Positions 49,076 to 61,917 of a DNA stretch of 64,000 nt are shown one piece after another. The translations under genes were made by a program, and so were the position numbers. The stretch is taken from contig VTPC01000990.1 in NCBI GenBank assembly GCA_011009095.1, positions 1 through 64,000 on the forward strand, written 5' to 3'. The notes under the pieces were generated by a model that was given only the letters and a program-made list of their open reading frames with translations, had not been told where the DNA came from and did no database searches. This DNA is from Ignelater luminosus. Its lineage: Eukaryota > Arthropoda > Insecta > Coleoptera > Elateridae. The first letter of the stretch is position 1, and each line of letters begins with the position of its first letter.

Positions 49076-51295
49076 ATTTGAGGAGTTTCTGGTTTTTCTA
49101 TTTTATATTCAATTTGTAACTAGCAGACCATACTTTTAGACGAAAATTTTTTTATAGAGCATTCTTTTTGAGATCTTTTGGATATCTATTCTGATAATGA
49201 GTTCTGTTGACTGCATTCAAATCACTGCGATTTGACGCTTTAAGGTGATAAAAATCTTAAATTCATATCTTAGTTATCTTTGCGTAGTTGAAATTCTTTT
49301 AAGAATTTACTTTTGTTCAACATTGATGTTATTTGATTCTTCGAAGTAGAGCCATCTCACGTAACAATCAGTCTGATTTTAAGAAACCTCTATGGCTCTA
49401 TACGTTAATTTTTTGCAAATTATTTGAAAGGTTCAGTATCACAATTACTTGCAGACAATAGAAGAGCAACAAAATACAAGACCAAGTTTTTTCACCCTAA
49501 CTTTATAAAAACAGGCTCCTGAAAAAAAATAATTTCCGGGGCATTACTGGCCCAATTTCTTAGTTATCTAGTTGTTATTTACTTGTCTGTAAGTGACTAA
49601 TAACCACAATTACTTAATTAAATTACACAGTATTGCTTTTTTTATTGCTGTGCTAAACCCATCACATGCATGTGCATAAAAGTTAACTGGATAATAAATG
49701 CAAATCCTTGACTTTTCTTCAGAGTATGTATGGAAACTAAACCGATATTTTACATATTTATCGTCAGCCAGTGGATAGTACCTGTTAGGTCACTAAATCC
49801 TTTATGTCATAGTATTTCTAAAGTCAAGGGTGTTTGAGAAAGATGTGATTCTTGTTTTGTTGCTTAATTACTTATAATGTAAAACAATTTAAATAGCAAT
49901 AAGATATTTTTGCTGGAAAAGTCAAATTCAGTTCAACCCGTGAGAAAGATTGTAAATCAACATCAAAATGTTTGCGAAAAGAACATTGCATTAGAACATC
50001 TTGTTCGAATAAAATAACTACTTATGTCGAATTTATTTTTAAATGTTACATTAAGTTTATAGTCTGAATTAAGATTTTTGTTATGTCAAAATTGCAAACT
50101 TCAATATTTGATTGGTTATAAAATCGTTGACAGCTGTATCAATTAACTTTAGCTAATAAAGTTTAAAATGCCATTTCGAAATTCCAAAATATTTCATTTA
50201 TAGAGATTCTAATATAAATTAAAACATCTTACCATTTAACCTAAATGAAGTTTAAATCAAACAGTGAAACAATAAATTTAATAGTTTCAAAGACCTTTCT
50301 ACAACTTTCACCAATGATTTTTGCCTAAAAAGTCATCAAGGGGTCAAATATTAAATCTTTAAGAATAATTTGAATAAGAATTTGTAATTTATTGTTTAAT
50401 TAGGAAATATAAAAAAAAAGAATGGCACGACACATTTAAATCTATTAAAATTCTCGGTGATCTCAATGTTTGATTAAGCGACAAACCTCAAGCCACACTT
50501 TAATCGGTAGCTGCATAATTATGGGCTGCGGTTTTATATTTACAGCATTGTTTAATGCAAATCTTATATTTTCACTTACGTTAGTAGTTTAGTTTGAATA
50601 TTAAAAAATGATAATTTTATTCAGTTAGATTTATGGTAAATGGCAATGAAAATGCCTTTTTAAAATGATATCAAAAAACTAGGAAATATAAATTTCCAAT
50701 ATTGATTTAAATAATTATAGCTTTGTGAAATATAAATATTATTAATCGATGCAAATTTCTGCTTAATTTTTAATTGGACAACCTATTTGATAAAACAATA
50801 AAATCCTTATTAACGATTTTTTGTATTTATGACACAATAGAAATTTTTATAGTTGGTGTAAATTAACTAGAAATGTCAGCGTTGAATATTAATCTTATTT
50901 CTATATTGTAACTTACGCAATTTGATTTGAATCTTCGATGAGCAAACCTGCACACAAAAAACAGCGTATCTGTTACTATACGAAAATTCGGTTAGTTTAA
51001 GAAAAGTTTAATTATGGAAATCAACTTGATAGAATCGCACAATGCACAAAAATTTAACAGTAAATCACATTTTTTGCAAATCACATTATTTAAATCTCAT
51101 ACATAACAGAATAAAATTTAAATTTATTTATTTCTAGAAATTTTTGTTGTAACATCTACGACAGGTTTGACGTTAGTTTGGTTCTCATTTGAAGTCGTCA
51201 GCAAGCCATAGCTGCAGCTATTGGTGTATTTTTATTTAAGAAAATCAAATGTTTTTAGTAATTTCATTGCCACATTATAGTTAACAAATTCCCTA
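49076..51295. other. No gene recognised
   Basis: AT-rich spacer; no open frame above 60 codons. Confidence 0.4.
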
Positions 51296-52900
51296 TACAG
51301 GGTGATTCAATTGTCTGTGAACATAGTATTGCATTTTTGTAGAAATTTCAAACAAATGTTAGGGTGGGAGGTTGCACAACATTTCGTTTTAACGAAAATT
51401 ATTTGCTGCTATACAGAGTGTTTTAGAAAAGCAGGGCATACCGACCTTCCACTTTTTGAATTGAACGATGTACATATTGTGATGTTTTTTACTCCAGGTT
51501 CATGGGTAATTACAATAAGCATTATAGGGATCTAGATCCAAACAGTTTCGGCATTGTTCAGTTGTTTGTTACAAAATTTCCACTGATTTTTCTTACAGAT
51601 TTTAGTAGTTGGCGTTTGCGAGAGTAAATTCAAATTTTCACAAGGTGAATATTCAAACACTGATTCTCACCTCCTTGAATATCAAATAAAGAAGTGCTGT
51701 CAGTCTATAAGAACCTCTGAAAATGCCGTTTCTTAAAATCTGAAACGACGAATAAATATAAAGCCTTAATCACGTAGGCCGTCTTTGAAATTGGAATGGT
51801 TTTTTCCAGATTATCAATGTAAATCTGTTTGGGTAGCAGTGACTGATTTGCCAAAGGAAAGCCCACAAGAATAATCTCCAAACTTGTACATAGAGACAGA
51901 AATTTATCGGGGAACGTACAGACTTACTATTACAGTATTCAACATTGTCATTGACACTTCGCACACAGTCGACTCTCCACCACAACTGATTAATCTAGTT
52001 AGGTATTGTTAAATTAAAAAATCGAAGAACAAGTTTTCAGTTATTTTAATTACCTGAACATTAAGCATAACGAAGAGTTTCTATCCCGATGATACTCGGA
52101 GCAAGATTCCCAAGAAATCTTCAGAAATGTATTGTCTCGAATCTCGGGAATAGCAGTTCAAGATTCAAGACTTCCTCTGAATTTTAATTCCAAGAATATG
52201 GAAATGTCGAGGATTGCAAATTGAGGGTTAGAGAGAATCTGACAAGTATAAGTTAATGTAATAGCCACTCGAACAGAAACTAATGATGTCTTTAAACTAT
52301 GACCAAAATTATTCTTTATAGTCATCGTTATCCAAACTGTGAAATTAATTAGTTGAATCCCCACTACAAATTCGTAGCCTGAAAGACAATTTTCTTACGT
52401 CCCAATTAACGTGATAAAAAGTGCATTGTTATAGTTAAATTGCTTATTAATTCAAATTTAGCTTTAATATGAATATGGGTGTCTCGTGACCAAATGGCCA
52501 TAATTTGAAAATATTTTGGTCAGGTTATTCGAAGTCGAAGATGTCTTATGAACATGTATTTGAAAATAGAAGTTTAGCAGAAGTTTTACAAAGGTCGAAT
52601 TGAAAAAGAAGGTACAGTTGCTTGGCCAATTCAATCACCTTACTTGAGTCCTCTTGAGAACTATCTCTGGGGACATATGAAGTGTGTATGCGAAAGCGTA
52701 ACGCAACGAAGATGAACTTGTTCTAACAATTATAAATGTCGCTGCATCTATTCTCGAGTCTCAAGAATCAAACAAAATGGCCAAAACTCAAAACTCTAGT
52801 TTAGCTTTGGCTAACACAGCAAAGAAACTCTGTGGTTCATTAAGTGACACAGTAATAACAAAGCCTTACCAAGCTTTAATTAGACTAAGCGAGGCTTCTC
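51296..52900 (+). pseudogene. Decayed mariner-like transposon
   Basis: The left edge TACAGGGTGATTCAATTGTC (51,296) and the related TACAGAGTGTTTTAGAAAAG (51,412) resemble ends of insect mariner-type elements. Read on the plus strand, weak traces of the N-terminal region are followed at 52,600-52,690 by GTVAWPIQSPYLSPLENYLW and GHMK. This matches the 'GP..WP.RSPDL.PLDFFLWG..K' block of IS630-Tc1-mariner proteins of the kind also represented by the intact copy at 19.4-20.5 kb. Most of the gene is unreadable. The right end was not found. Confidence 0.45.
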
Positions 52901-53249
52901 GTTTGGGTGGTACATTAATTAATTAATTTACACTCATATGGAGTTCAGTATTGTCGTTTGAAGTCTCTGACTAAGTTAAGAATTTACAGCCCTTCGTTTA
53001 ACCGCCGAAGTTCGGCATAGTCCTTCGAGAAAAAAAACCTGCCACGTTTGGATTCAAGAAGTTTCTACTAACAATTGCAGCAGTTCCGAGAAAGAGAAGC
53101 GTCTAGTATCACTGGATACTGTAGACAATTAGAGCCTCGGCTATTGTTTCTTTATTCCCTATGCAAGCGATTAACTTCAAGGTGACTGGCAGAAATGATC
53201 GAATTGCTTCACAAATATTTATTAGAACTAGAAAAAATAAAAGTCTTAG

Positions 53250-54860
53250 AGAATATTCCAGTATTTGAAATTAATATGCTGCTTGTACTTAGATAGCAGA
53301 CGTCCTGGCAATGCCCCAAGTTTGCTTTCGTAAAAAGATACTGACAACGTCGTCTTTGTGTTCATTGCTAACATCATCGACAATTGTCTTGGTGGAGGTC
53401 CGTTGGCTTGGTATGAAACTTTGTCGATACAACGTCACCTTCACGTATCACAAATATCTTTCTAATGATAGAGGAAAATCGCTCATCGATGAATCATCAC
53501 TTTATGAGTCTGTCAATTCTACCTTTACAAATTTCTCTCTGACGCAGTACATAATTTCTGACTTTGTTTTTCTGGGTAAGGATGATGACAACAACGCCTT
53601 CCTTTGTTTTGTTTTTTCGATCTCTTGTATTTCATCTATAATAGGAATGGGTGTGTAAATTTTCGACTTTGTTTCTTTTCCGATTTTTGGTTTACTCTTG
53701 TTTGTGCTGTTTCCAGACTTTGGATTTGGTCTTACGTCTTCATTGTGTATTTAATTTTTAAAAGGTGCAGACGTTACGATGTTATTATGATCTGTTGTAA
53801 AGGTCACTTCTTCAATAGTAGTTTTGTTTTCCATTTTAGCGTTGTTTTTGGTTTTATTGTATGTATTGATATGTAGGTATTTTATCTGTCACAGTACCCT
53901 CTACAAAAGGTCAGGTTTTTTAAAAGTATCGATTATATTAGAACTAGTAGATAACCTGATAAACACGATATCAGAGAGCTTTCTTAAATTTCTTATTGTT
54001 ATAGTTTTACCTGGGATTGATATCAATCAGTCATCAAATGCAACTAAAAGTTCTAATATAGATTAACCATGAACATCAACATCTAAGGATTGCATTCAAT
54101 CGTGGTTTGAGCGGAGATAAAAGAAAGCAGATTCCGGAATCTGCAATTTAATGACATTAAAAGTAACATGAGAGCTATGGTTATAAATTTCTTTTTGTAG
54201 TTTGTGTATTGTTTCATATAATTCAACACTTTAGGAAACAATGCTTTGGTCATCAAGCCTGATTTGTTGTCTAAAATTAAAAAGATTTTATGCTTTTTAT
54301 GTATTCCTTCTTTACGTGCTGTATTACACTGGAACTGCGTTTCTTACCCTATTTACTATATCGACGCAGATAATATCTACATATGTCTAGTACATGGCAC
54401 AAGATTGTGGGAAGCTGTGCTAACAAAGCGACATCTACAGTATAAGTGAGTCAGTTGATTTTTGTATGGAGCGAATGGAAACCCGTTTTGTCCAAGTATT
54501 TATAAATTAATTCAAAAAAGATTTTTATAGGATTTATAGGATGCTTTGGATGTACCTATCATATACCTTTGCTCTTAGACAGGGGCACAGATATTTGCGG
54601 AGACCCTGATTAGCCCCACCTGCTTTTCTCTTGTTTAAGAAACGTGTTAAAGCCCATCTCGTCCAGCCAGATTGAAGATCTTTTCTGTCTTGAAATTATA
54701 ATTTGGAGAACAGCTACGCAATATTCAAAAATTTCGTTCTCTTCCAGTAAACACATATCAACCCAAGAACGGACATCTTATCGATGTAACTGGCACGTTA
54801 TCACAAAAGACTACTCAAACTACGTCGCCAGCATGTAATTCCAAACATATCAGGTGAACA
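53250..54860 (-). pseudogene. Probable pogo/Tigger transposase remnant
   Basis: Minus-strand frames give, from high to low coordinate, YNFKTEKIFNLAGRDGL (compare 'Y.F....IFN.DETGL'), EKQVG, then SGLMTKALFPKVLNYMKQYT (compare 'SGWMT..LF...L.H.....') and, near 53,300-53,450, a C-terminal DVSNEHKDDVVSIFLRKQ like the tail found on many insect pogo-type proteins. Each match is weak alone, but order and spacing agree. The frame is heavily broken. Plus-strand open frames at 53,311-54,066 and 54,246-54,838 overlap it and are probably chance. Confidence 0.4.
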
Positions 54861-57800
54861 CATCAATGCTATGACCTTGCAAAGGCGTAATTTGTCAACA
54901 CTAGTTCCAACTGACGTAACGTCTTCAAATCTATATGGAGTAATTCTTAGTAATACTTATGAAATTAAAAAAAGAAGAAGCTACAGCTCAACATTAAAGT
55001 TACCTTTTTCTTTTGTTCTTGTTTTGCTTTACCAAATTTATTTTAAATTGAAAACTCGTATCTACATTTCATCTGTATCTCTTCTGCCGACATCTTTTTT
55101 AAAAGAATTGGTATTTGCCATTTTATTTGTCCTAGGTCCATGCAAAGTCGTCTACAGCAACACAATAGGAAAATTTCTATAGCAAAGTATCTTCGTATTT
55201 TTGTTGTAGTAATGTAGTTTATATCTCGCAGTATTACATTGGTATTTAGAGTTTTGTTATTTTTACTAAAAGTGCAGAAGGTGGTGATAATCTTGTATTT
55301 TTATTGTATCAAGATATTGCTACAATATTCCCAAAAATAAAATTTACTAATTTACATTTTCTAAAGATACAGAAAAACATTGTATACAAAAACTCTTTGG
55401 TGACGTTTAATGCCATTAACTCGATTTTAATGCTTTTTAAAAGAACCGTTTTTAAAATATTTACCTGATTCAGCTGTCAATATGAAATGGGTTGCAACAT
55501 TATACGAATAGAAATTTATGACTTTTTTTCTCAGACGTTGTTAGAAAACTTACAAAGAGAGAGACATGGTCTTTTCCAAGAATATGTAACCTGTCAACGT
55601 CTAAACCAGTTGTCACTATATTGCTCCCCCAAAATACAGAAATTCCTCAAAGAATACCACTGATTTGGTTCTCGGCCTTCGTTGATGTACGAGTAAATTC
55701 TTCTCACAGTATTACAGTTTTTGTGCAAATTTGTCTCATTTAGTGTCGCTAATTGTAATAGGTAAGTTTGAATTACGTAGTGATATTATTTGTATTGATT
55801 CTTCTATTTTTAAGGACAACAATTTACTGTAAGTAAGCTAAAAGAACAAATTTAAAACCTTTAGATTAGGAGATTTAGAAATATTATGAAAGCTCAGCAT
55901 AAATTGCAATTAATCAATAATAAAAATATATAATCATAATACACTGTTTGGCAAACTTGATTTAGATAGAAGAAATTTTGACCAGTAATTGCATTAATAA
56001 CAATAATAGCAACATGAATAGCTAACATTTTAAATTCTGATATTACAGTTAATAAACTTTGCAAGTCAGGACACGGTTATAGATAAAAAATTCTTTTTGT
56101 AGATTAACATTCAATATATCCCAGTTTCTTGCGTGTACTAAAATTAGTTAATGGTCTAGAATATTTGCCCGAAAATGCAAGGTCATTAATGCAAAACTCC
56201 ACGTAGCACAAAATCCCATAAAATAACTGAAAAGGTAGATTCCGGTAAATTTGCTATGTTTGACTTTATGAAGATTCTTCATGTCTCATACTTCCGAGTT
56301 TCTTTAGAGATAACTGTAGGTGTCTAGATATAAAACAAAACTACCAGTTTATACCTAAAATAATATTATGATATAAAAGCACATTTCATCCAGACAAAAG
56401 AAGCTGTCACTAGCAATCTTGTATTGACTCCATGAAATAGGAAGCTTACATCAGCCAAAAATACTGAATGTGGATGCAAAATCAAAAATGCAAATCTAAT
56501 TTTCTTATGATATTAGCACATTTTTTATGTCATTGAGCAATTCAGGTTCTCCGGAAATTGAAAGACGAGAGATACTGCAATTGTCGATGGGTACCGGTAA
56601 GGGATTATAAGTAGCAGGTAGAAGCGGTAGGTACCTAGCTAGTAGGACGGGTACAATTTTACTATATCGCCTCTTATATACTATGGTAGTACTTCTTTTA
56701 AAGTAATAGTTTAACAAATAACATGAGATAGTATCTCAGTTAGACTCTCTAAACTGATAGGTATTAATAATACTGCCTTCACTAATGATTAACTATGTTA
56801 CCTTCAACAATATTTGATTTTTCCCAAGCAATCACATATATTTACTTGCAATAGAATCGATAATAATCTTAACCTTATAATCCTCATTGTTAAGTGTAAT
56901 GTAATTATAATTGCAATGCATTCGTTATAATTGTTTAATTATTCTGCTTTATTTAACTGATACTTAAATGCTTACTACGTCCACGTAATTACAATTAAAT
57001 CGTAAAATTATCAATTTCGGCATTGATAGTTTTGACCGCAATAAAGCAAAAGCAGCAACCTTTTTCTAAAGCTGTTCCAGGAAGCTACCTATTTACATCT
57101 AGCGGTTATTTTTAGGAAAAATAAATTTTTACATCTGTAGAGTACAATGCATATGGTCCAGGTAAAGAATTTTTGACAAATTTTCTTAGTCTCGAATGAG
57201 TTTTGTGTTGTGTGCGCTTTAATGGATCAAAACAATCAAAGTAATCTAGGTTTAAAAAGAAGCTTCGACTTTCAACTAAGAGAAAATTATTACAAAAGGG
57301 AAAATGCAAATTTTTGGTAGGTATTTTAAAATTTTATACGTTCCGTTTCGTCTTAAGACAACTCTCAAAGTAAAATTGTACGCTTAACATACAAACTCAC
57401 GCTCCCACTTAACTTAAGACATTTTCTCGATTTTCTAAAATGTTTAGGAAAATCACGCCATACCTGATTTTATAGTAACTGCAGTTGGTTTAAGTGTATA
57501 GGTTTAAACAAGAAACGCAAACTAGAATTTAACTGGTCAAAATCATATGTTAGTTGCTTAAACAAGCTGAATTATCTCATACAATCTGCGAGTAAATGAA
57601 GTGAAATTGGACCCTGCAAATTAGTCAGAAAGAAATTCACGACAATAATGTCCTAAATCAGTCACGAGTCTAATTATAACAACTAGCAAATTAACTTCCG
57701 ATCACTGCAAAAAGGGCTTAAAGTCGGTCATTTACTTTTCATACACACTCTCTGTCTTACCTTGAAACACGAAACCGTGCAGGTAAGCGTTCAGCCAAGA

Positions 57801-58050
57801 CTGAGTGGCCTTAATATTAAACCACATAAGATATACTTTAAAATAAAATAATGTGTTGGTCTTCACTGTAGGTTAATGTAAATATCAGTATCTACAACTG
57901 ATTGCAGAATAGCTAAATTAAACCCTTTGGTTTAACAATTAATAGCAGTGGTCATAATCATTACAACTGCCAAGGCTTTTCTCATACTTCCAGTATAATA
58001 ATAGAGGATCAAAGGCAACTTCTTGATACTAATACGAAAAATGTTAAAAA
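54861..58050. other. No gene recognised
   Basis: AT-rich, with short unrelated frames (54,871-55,182 plus; 56,505-56,717 minus; 57,112-57,309 minus) that show no motif. No repeat pair identified. Confidence 0.4.
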
Positions 58051-58054
58051 TTGA

Positions 58055-59450
58055 TCCATCCAAGGGGAGTAAAGAATAGTAGATATCCAACATCTCTTGG
58101 ACTCTGAAATCGACTGGAAACCATGCACCACCCTGGATGGGATGAGTAAAATTGTCTAATGAAATGTTCGCCATCAACGTATCAATTTTTTCCCTAAACA
58201 CCTATGAGGAAATTTGCAATAGGGTGTGTGATGCATAGGAAGAAACAGTAAGTGTCCAGAGCCGCCGAAGAAGAAAGATTATTAACTGTTGCTGCTGGAG
58301 GTGCTTCTGAAGATGGGATTCCTCTTGTAACTGTTGTTTGCGATGGAGCTTGCACAAAAATATAGTGTGGATGCAAGTTTTCATAGCTTAAAAGTGCTAC
58401 TGCTATTGTAGGCTACCGCGCAAAGAAGACTCTTCTGAATCTAGCAATCAGAAATAAATTTTACATAATTTGTGAAAAAACGAAAAATTAAAAATTGAGT
58501 CTAATCCCATGCGTGTTACAAAAATTGAGCCTTTTAGTCTCGTGCTATGGAAGCAGGCATTATTTGAGAGGAATTTAAAAATAGTTATGAGATTTATGGG
58601 CTTATTGGTAATAAGATCAGAAGTGGTGGTAGTAGCTGCTATAAGAAAATTCTGCAAGCTAACCCTTATTAGAATGTTCAAAATTTTCCCTGAAAAGATT
58701 GAGTGCAAAACCACCTATTGCGCAATGATATCAGAGAGATTGTTGATCTAGCTGCAGACGTTAAAACTGATTCATTGATTCTTTTAAAAGAAATAAAAGT
58801 AAGTAAGGGTATGCTTTATCTGTTTACGTCATCTCATTTCAATATTTTTGTTTTTACCAAAATCTTAGAATAACAAAATGCGATTTAGACGGGGTAAAAC
58901 GGAAGCAGTTAAATATCGGAGACACAAAAATAAAACTATAAACGAAAAGGTTGTTTTGCTAAAGACGGATGGGTACAAAAACTGTTTGTCTGATTTTTGT
59001 AAACTACTAATTCTAGACTTTCTGATATTAAACTTACTGGTAAGTTTCTTTAAAATATCATTGTATGATAAATTGATGAGTTATGTCAAAACCTTAATTT
59101 TTATGTAAACAATAACTATGTTGAACTATTTAACAGTATACTGAAGAAGTATCAATTATTATACGAGAAGATCTTTTATTGGCAGAACTTTTGCTTCTGG
59201 TGTCTCATATAATACCAAAGCGCCATTTCATGCCATAAGCAAAAAGATTGAAAAAAAGAATGATTTGAATAAACTGGGGTATTTTACAAAAGAGTACGAA
59301 GAAAAGAAGAAAATAATCATACGTCGCAAAAAACTAGCATTAAGAAATTTGAGAATGATTCTGAAGAAAATGATAAATTTTATAAACGTAACTGCAAAAA
59401 ACCAAACATGGATGATAACTCGATACTCCAAATAGGGCAATTATTGAGTT
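58055..59450 (+). pseudogene. Mutator-like transposase remnant
   Basis: The plus strand gives RIVDIQHLLDS near 58,070, then AAEEERLLTVAAGGASEDGI with PLVTVVCDGA (58,258-58,350), the family's first catalytic Asp block ('EDG.PL.TVV.DGAW.KRSY'). Next come ATAIVGYRAKKTL (compare 'AAIVGYRTKKVL'), HACYKN, MEAGII, SCYKKILQANPY (58,633 on), LLRN and IVDLAADVKTDSLILLKEI, then EAVKYRRHKNKTINEKVVLL and a lysine-rich end (KKIEKKNDLNKLGYFTKEY, about 59,240). Many stops and shifts. It covers the middle of the transposase, including a region deleted from the 61-64 kb copy, and lies in the opposite orientation to it. Confidence 0.65.
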
Positions 59451-59555
59451 AAATACTCGAGATCAAGTGAATTCAAGATTATTGAATTCGGAAAGGAGAA
59501 ACAGAAAAACTATTTCATGATTTGGAGAAGTTTCAAATTGACGTTGTCATTTCTC

Positions 59556-60130
59556 TTAAATACAGAATTTGGCACAAGTTTCTGAAGCACTCAAAGTCCC
59601 TAAAAAGAATGACTTACATACTTGCACTTGTTCGTTGTTTTTAACTAAGAAGTACTTGCTCGTCTTTGATCTTCTAAATTTTTGTGGTTGCGTTCTTTTT
59701 ACAGCTTTTGTATTATGTATCACTAGTGAATTTATATACATCCTCTGTTTATTGGTATTTCCAATTGTCCAAAACGATTCAAAATTTGCTTTTCCTGTTT
59801 TCTTCACTGAAGAACGTAGTACATCTTCTTGGGCAACGCGAACAGTTGACAATTCTCAATGATCTGTCTGAAACCATTTTACCTCTTGACGATCTGAACG
59901 CTATTCCGTGTTGCCTATTGTTCTTACGAATGTTTTTGGTCCATTTAGTTGAAATATCTATTCTGTTTCTCTTTTTAGTTATCTGTATTTCCTTTGCTTT
60001 TGCATTCTTGTTATTTTCTGTCTCTAAGCCCGGACCTTTTGGTTCAGTCAATAAAGAAACTCTTCTGGTTATACTTTCACTTTCTGAAACGGTTTCTTCC
60101 TCATATTCAGATAAAGAAGAATGATCACTT
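59556..60130 (-). pseudogene. Second DUF7869-like element, N-terminal fragment
   Basis: Two overlapping minus-strand frames make one continuous N-terminal region: an acidic leader (SSLSEYEEETVSESES), KWTKNIRKNNRQHGIAFRSS, RGKMVSDRSLRIVNCSRC with PRRCTTFF, then FESFWTIGNTNKQRMYINSL, KRTQPQKFRRSKTSKYFLVK and VQVCKSFFLGTLSASE. The layout (basic 'WK.N.RK..R..G', four cysteines, 'F..FW..G...KQR.YI', 'V.VCK.FFL.TL') is the same as in the central part of the 39-42 kb element (NARQKGESYINQKG, LCQKEKCTLNC, IFKKFYQLDQNSK, VCKTAICSL). So this is a second, more divergent family member; the catalytic part is missing. One frameshift lies near 59,800. Confidence 0.65.
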
Positions 60131-60469
60131 GTTAAGTAGTTTTTATCATCGTTGCATGATTTTCGGAAAAGGAAGTCTCTTTGGCATCAAAATTAGTTTC
60201 TGAACCCTCGGTTGCTGCAATTGCATATCTTTGATCACAAATAGGATAATAATTAGAATTTTGTGACAATTCTTGGTGAATTCTAGATACCGATCACTAA
60301 CCATGCTCAACTGAAGTATTAATTGTGAATAAATTAGGAACTTTATTTGATCTTTCTACTAAAGGGTATTAGAAGACAAGAGACGTTACATCCGAAATTC
60401 GTAATAAACAATATAAAAAAATCATTTTATAAAGCTTTATTTATACAAAAATTAATAAACGTAAAATGC

Positions 60470-60905
60470 ATTTATAATGTATTTTACTACATTTATTTTA
60501 CTTTAAACTGTGAGTAACACCTTGATCCATAGGTTGCAACTTTGACGTTGTGTTCGCGGACATCAAAAATACTAATTTAATTTTTTGCAAATTTTTTACA
60601 TCTCGATGCGCGGGGCAGTTATCAACAAGTAATAAAATTTTCTGTTTTGTCTGCTTAAGCTAACATCCCACCTCTTCAATTTGTTTGCAAAAATTGCAGA
60701 AGTCATCCAAGCCTTCTTGTTAGCCGTGTAGTTTACAGGCAGACTTTTTACATTTTTAAAACATTGCGGTTTCAATGATTTGCCAATTATTAGTAGTTTT
60801 CCTTTTACTGTGCCTGAGAAATTAGCACAAACGAGAATAGTTTGACAAGACTTTTGGGAATAGTTCATTATACCTGGTGGTCTACTATAAACAAGTTCGC
60901 TGCAA
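60470..60905 (-). pseudogene. pogo/Tigger transposase fragment
   Basis: Minus-strand reading: ILVCANFSGTVKGKLLIIGK, SLKPQCFKNVKSLPVNYTAN, KKAWMTSAIFANKLKRWD, then (frame changed) LLVDNCPAHRDVKNLQKIKL and LQPMDQGVTHSLK. These are the DDE core blocks of Tigger/pogo (CENP-B-like) proteins: 'LLCAN..GTEK..L..IGKS..PRCFK', 'AWMT..IF..WL..WD', 'LLVDNC.AH' and 'LQPMDQG'. The second and third catalytic acids are present. The DNA-binding half is missing, and the fragment directly adjoins the Mutator-like C-terminus at about 60,950 on the same strand. One frameshift near 60,620. Confidence 0.8.
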
Positions 60906-61002
60906 GCAACTTGTACTGTAGTTATATAAATAATTATAAAAAAATAATCCTCTGAATAAACAAAAATTCAATGGATGTCCAACTCTGAAGAGATATTCTC
61001 GT

Positions 61003-61144
61003 CTTCACTGTTATTTCTGGACGGGTTTCTTATCGGAAGACCTCTACAATGTCGAGGATCAATGATTTCTGGTAACAAGCATTTGTAGTAAAATATTTTT
61101 AGTTTTGGTAGCATTTGTTCCCAAAAAGCTTCATCACGATGTAT
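61003..61144 (-). pseudogene. Mutator-YqaJ protein, C-terminal exon
   Basis: Begins after TTTTTAG (61,145) with IHRDEAFWEQMLPKLKIFYY then KCLLPEIIDPRHCRGLPIRN, matching the family's final block 'RD..FW...M.PKL..FY..CLLPEIVDPR....MPIR.P'. It follows the YqaJ region, as expected. Confidence 0.7.
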
Positions 61145-61247
61145 CTAAAAATAAAATTTTGAACAGTTATGGATATTTTATGTGTAGTATACAAAACTGA
61201 CCTTCTGTACTAACATGCCTTCTTTAACTCCATTTTATTTTCTGCGT

Positions 61248-61809
61248 TTATAGTGGCAAATTTATTTTTTTTTCCTTAATAGCGTCTAGGGGATGCAACT
61301 TTGAGGCAACAGATGGGCATTTTACATTAATCAATTCTCCGGTTTTTGTTACTATACCGTCTGGACTAGCGGCCAAAAAACTATTATTAAGATCAACAAA
61401 CAGTCCACAAGATTCCACACAAACCGAAAATTCCTCTTGGAATTGGTGTAATGCAAACGGTTCGTGTTCTAAGCCATATTTCGTGTGTTTGTTGCCTGCG
61501 AAATTACTGTAAAGAAGGCTCTTTACAGTATTTTGACACGACGTTGATTGCCGCATTCTACAAATAATCCCGAAATTAGATGCCGCAATTCGGGTGGATC
61601 TTTCCTGTTTCCACAACTGGTTACTACTTTGCTCACGGGTATTACACTCAAGTTGTTTAATCTCTTCGGGCGTCTTTTTAAGTTTATCTAGAAAAACAGT
61701 TGTTTTTTGCTTTAATTCTTTTGCACCCATGTCGCCCATGCCTGTGGGACTTGTGTCTACAAGGCCGTAATCCAAATACTATTCCAGTTCGTTGTCCAAT
61801 GATGCACGC
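61248..61809 (-). pseudogene. YqaJ-type nuclease domain of the Mutator-like protein
   Basis: The open frame 61,775-61,248 reads LDYGLVDTSPTGMGD, then KQKTTVFLDKLKKTPEEIKQ, LECNTREQSSNQLWKQERST, RIAASNFGIICRMRQS, KYGLEHEPFALHQFQEEF and FLAASPDGIV, then INVKCPS. This is the YqaJ / lambda-exonuclease fold: 'W...R...ITAS.FG', 'G...E..A...', 'SPDG' and 'VKCP' (D...E.K-type catalytic motif, with E replaced by V in INVKCP). Upstream, 61,809 onward gives ACIIGQRTG joined to exon 61,918-62,31x by a 108-nt GT-AG intron, after which a deletion fuses the transposase abruptly to this domain. In phage such domains are recombination exonucleases; their role in these insect elements is unknown. Broken at its 3' end. 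Confidence 0.75.
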
Positions 61810-61917
61810 CTAATTGACATGTAAAAGATTGGACTGTGCCATTAAAATAATTCCCATTTATGCTAATTATGATGTAGTTTTAGTTTTGGAAAAACGTTTA
61901 TATAGTATTGTACTTAC

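Noticed and set aside
53311-54066. Three chained plus-strand frames as a membrane protein gene
   Set aside because: Hydrophobic because T-rich; overlapped by minus-strand pogo-like motifs; no splice sites linking them.
59684-60203. 146- and 69-codon plus-strand hydrophobic frames as a membrane protein
   Set aside because: Antisense to the well-supported DUF7869-like N-terminal region on the minus strand.
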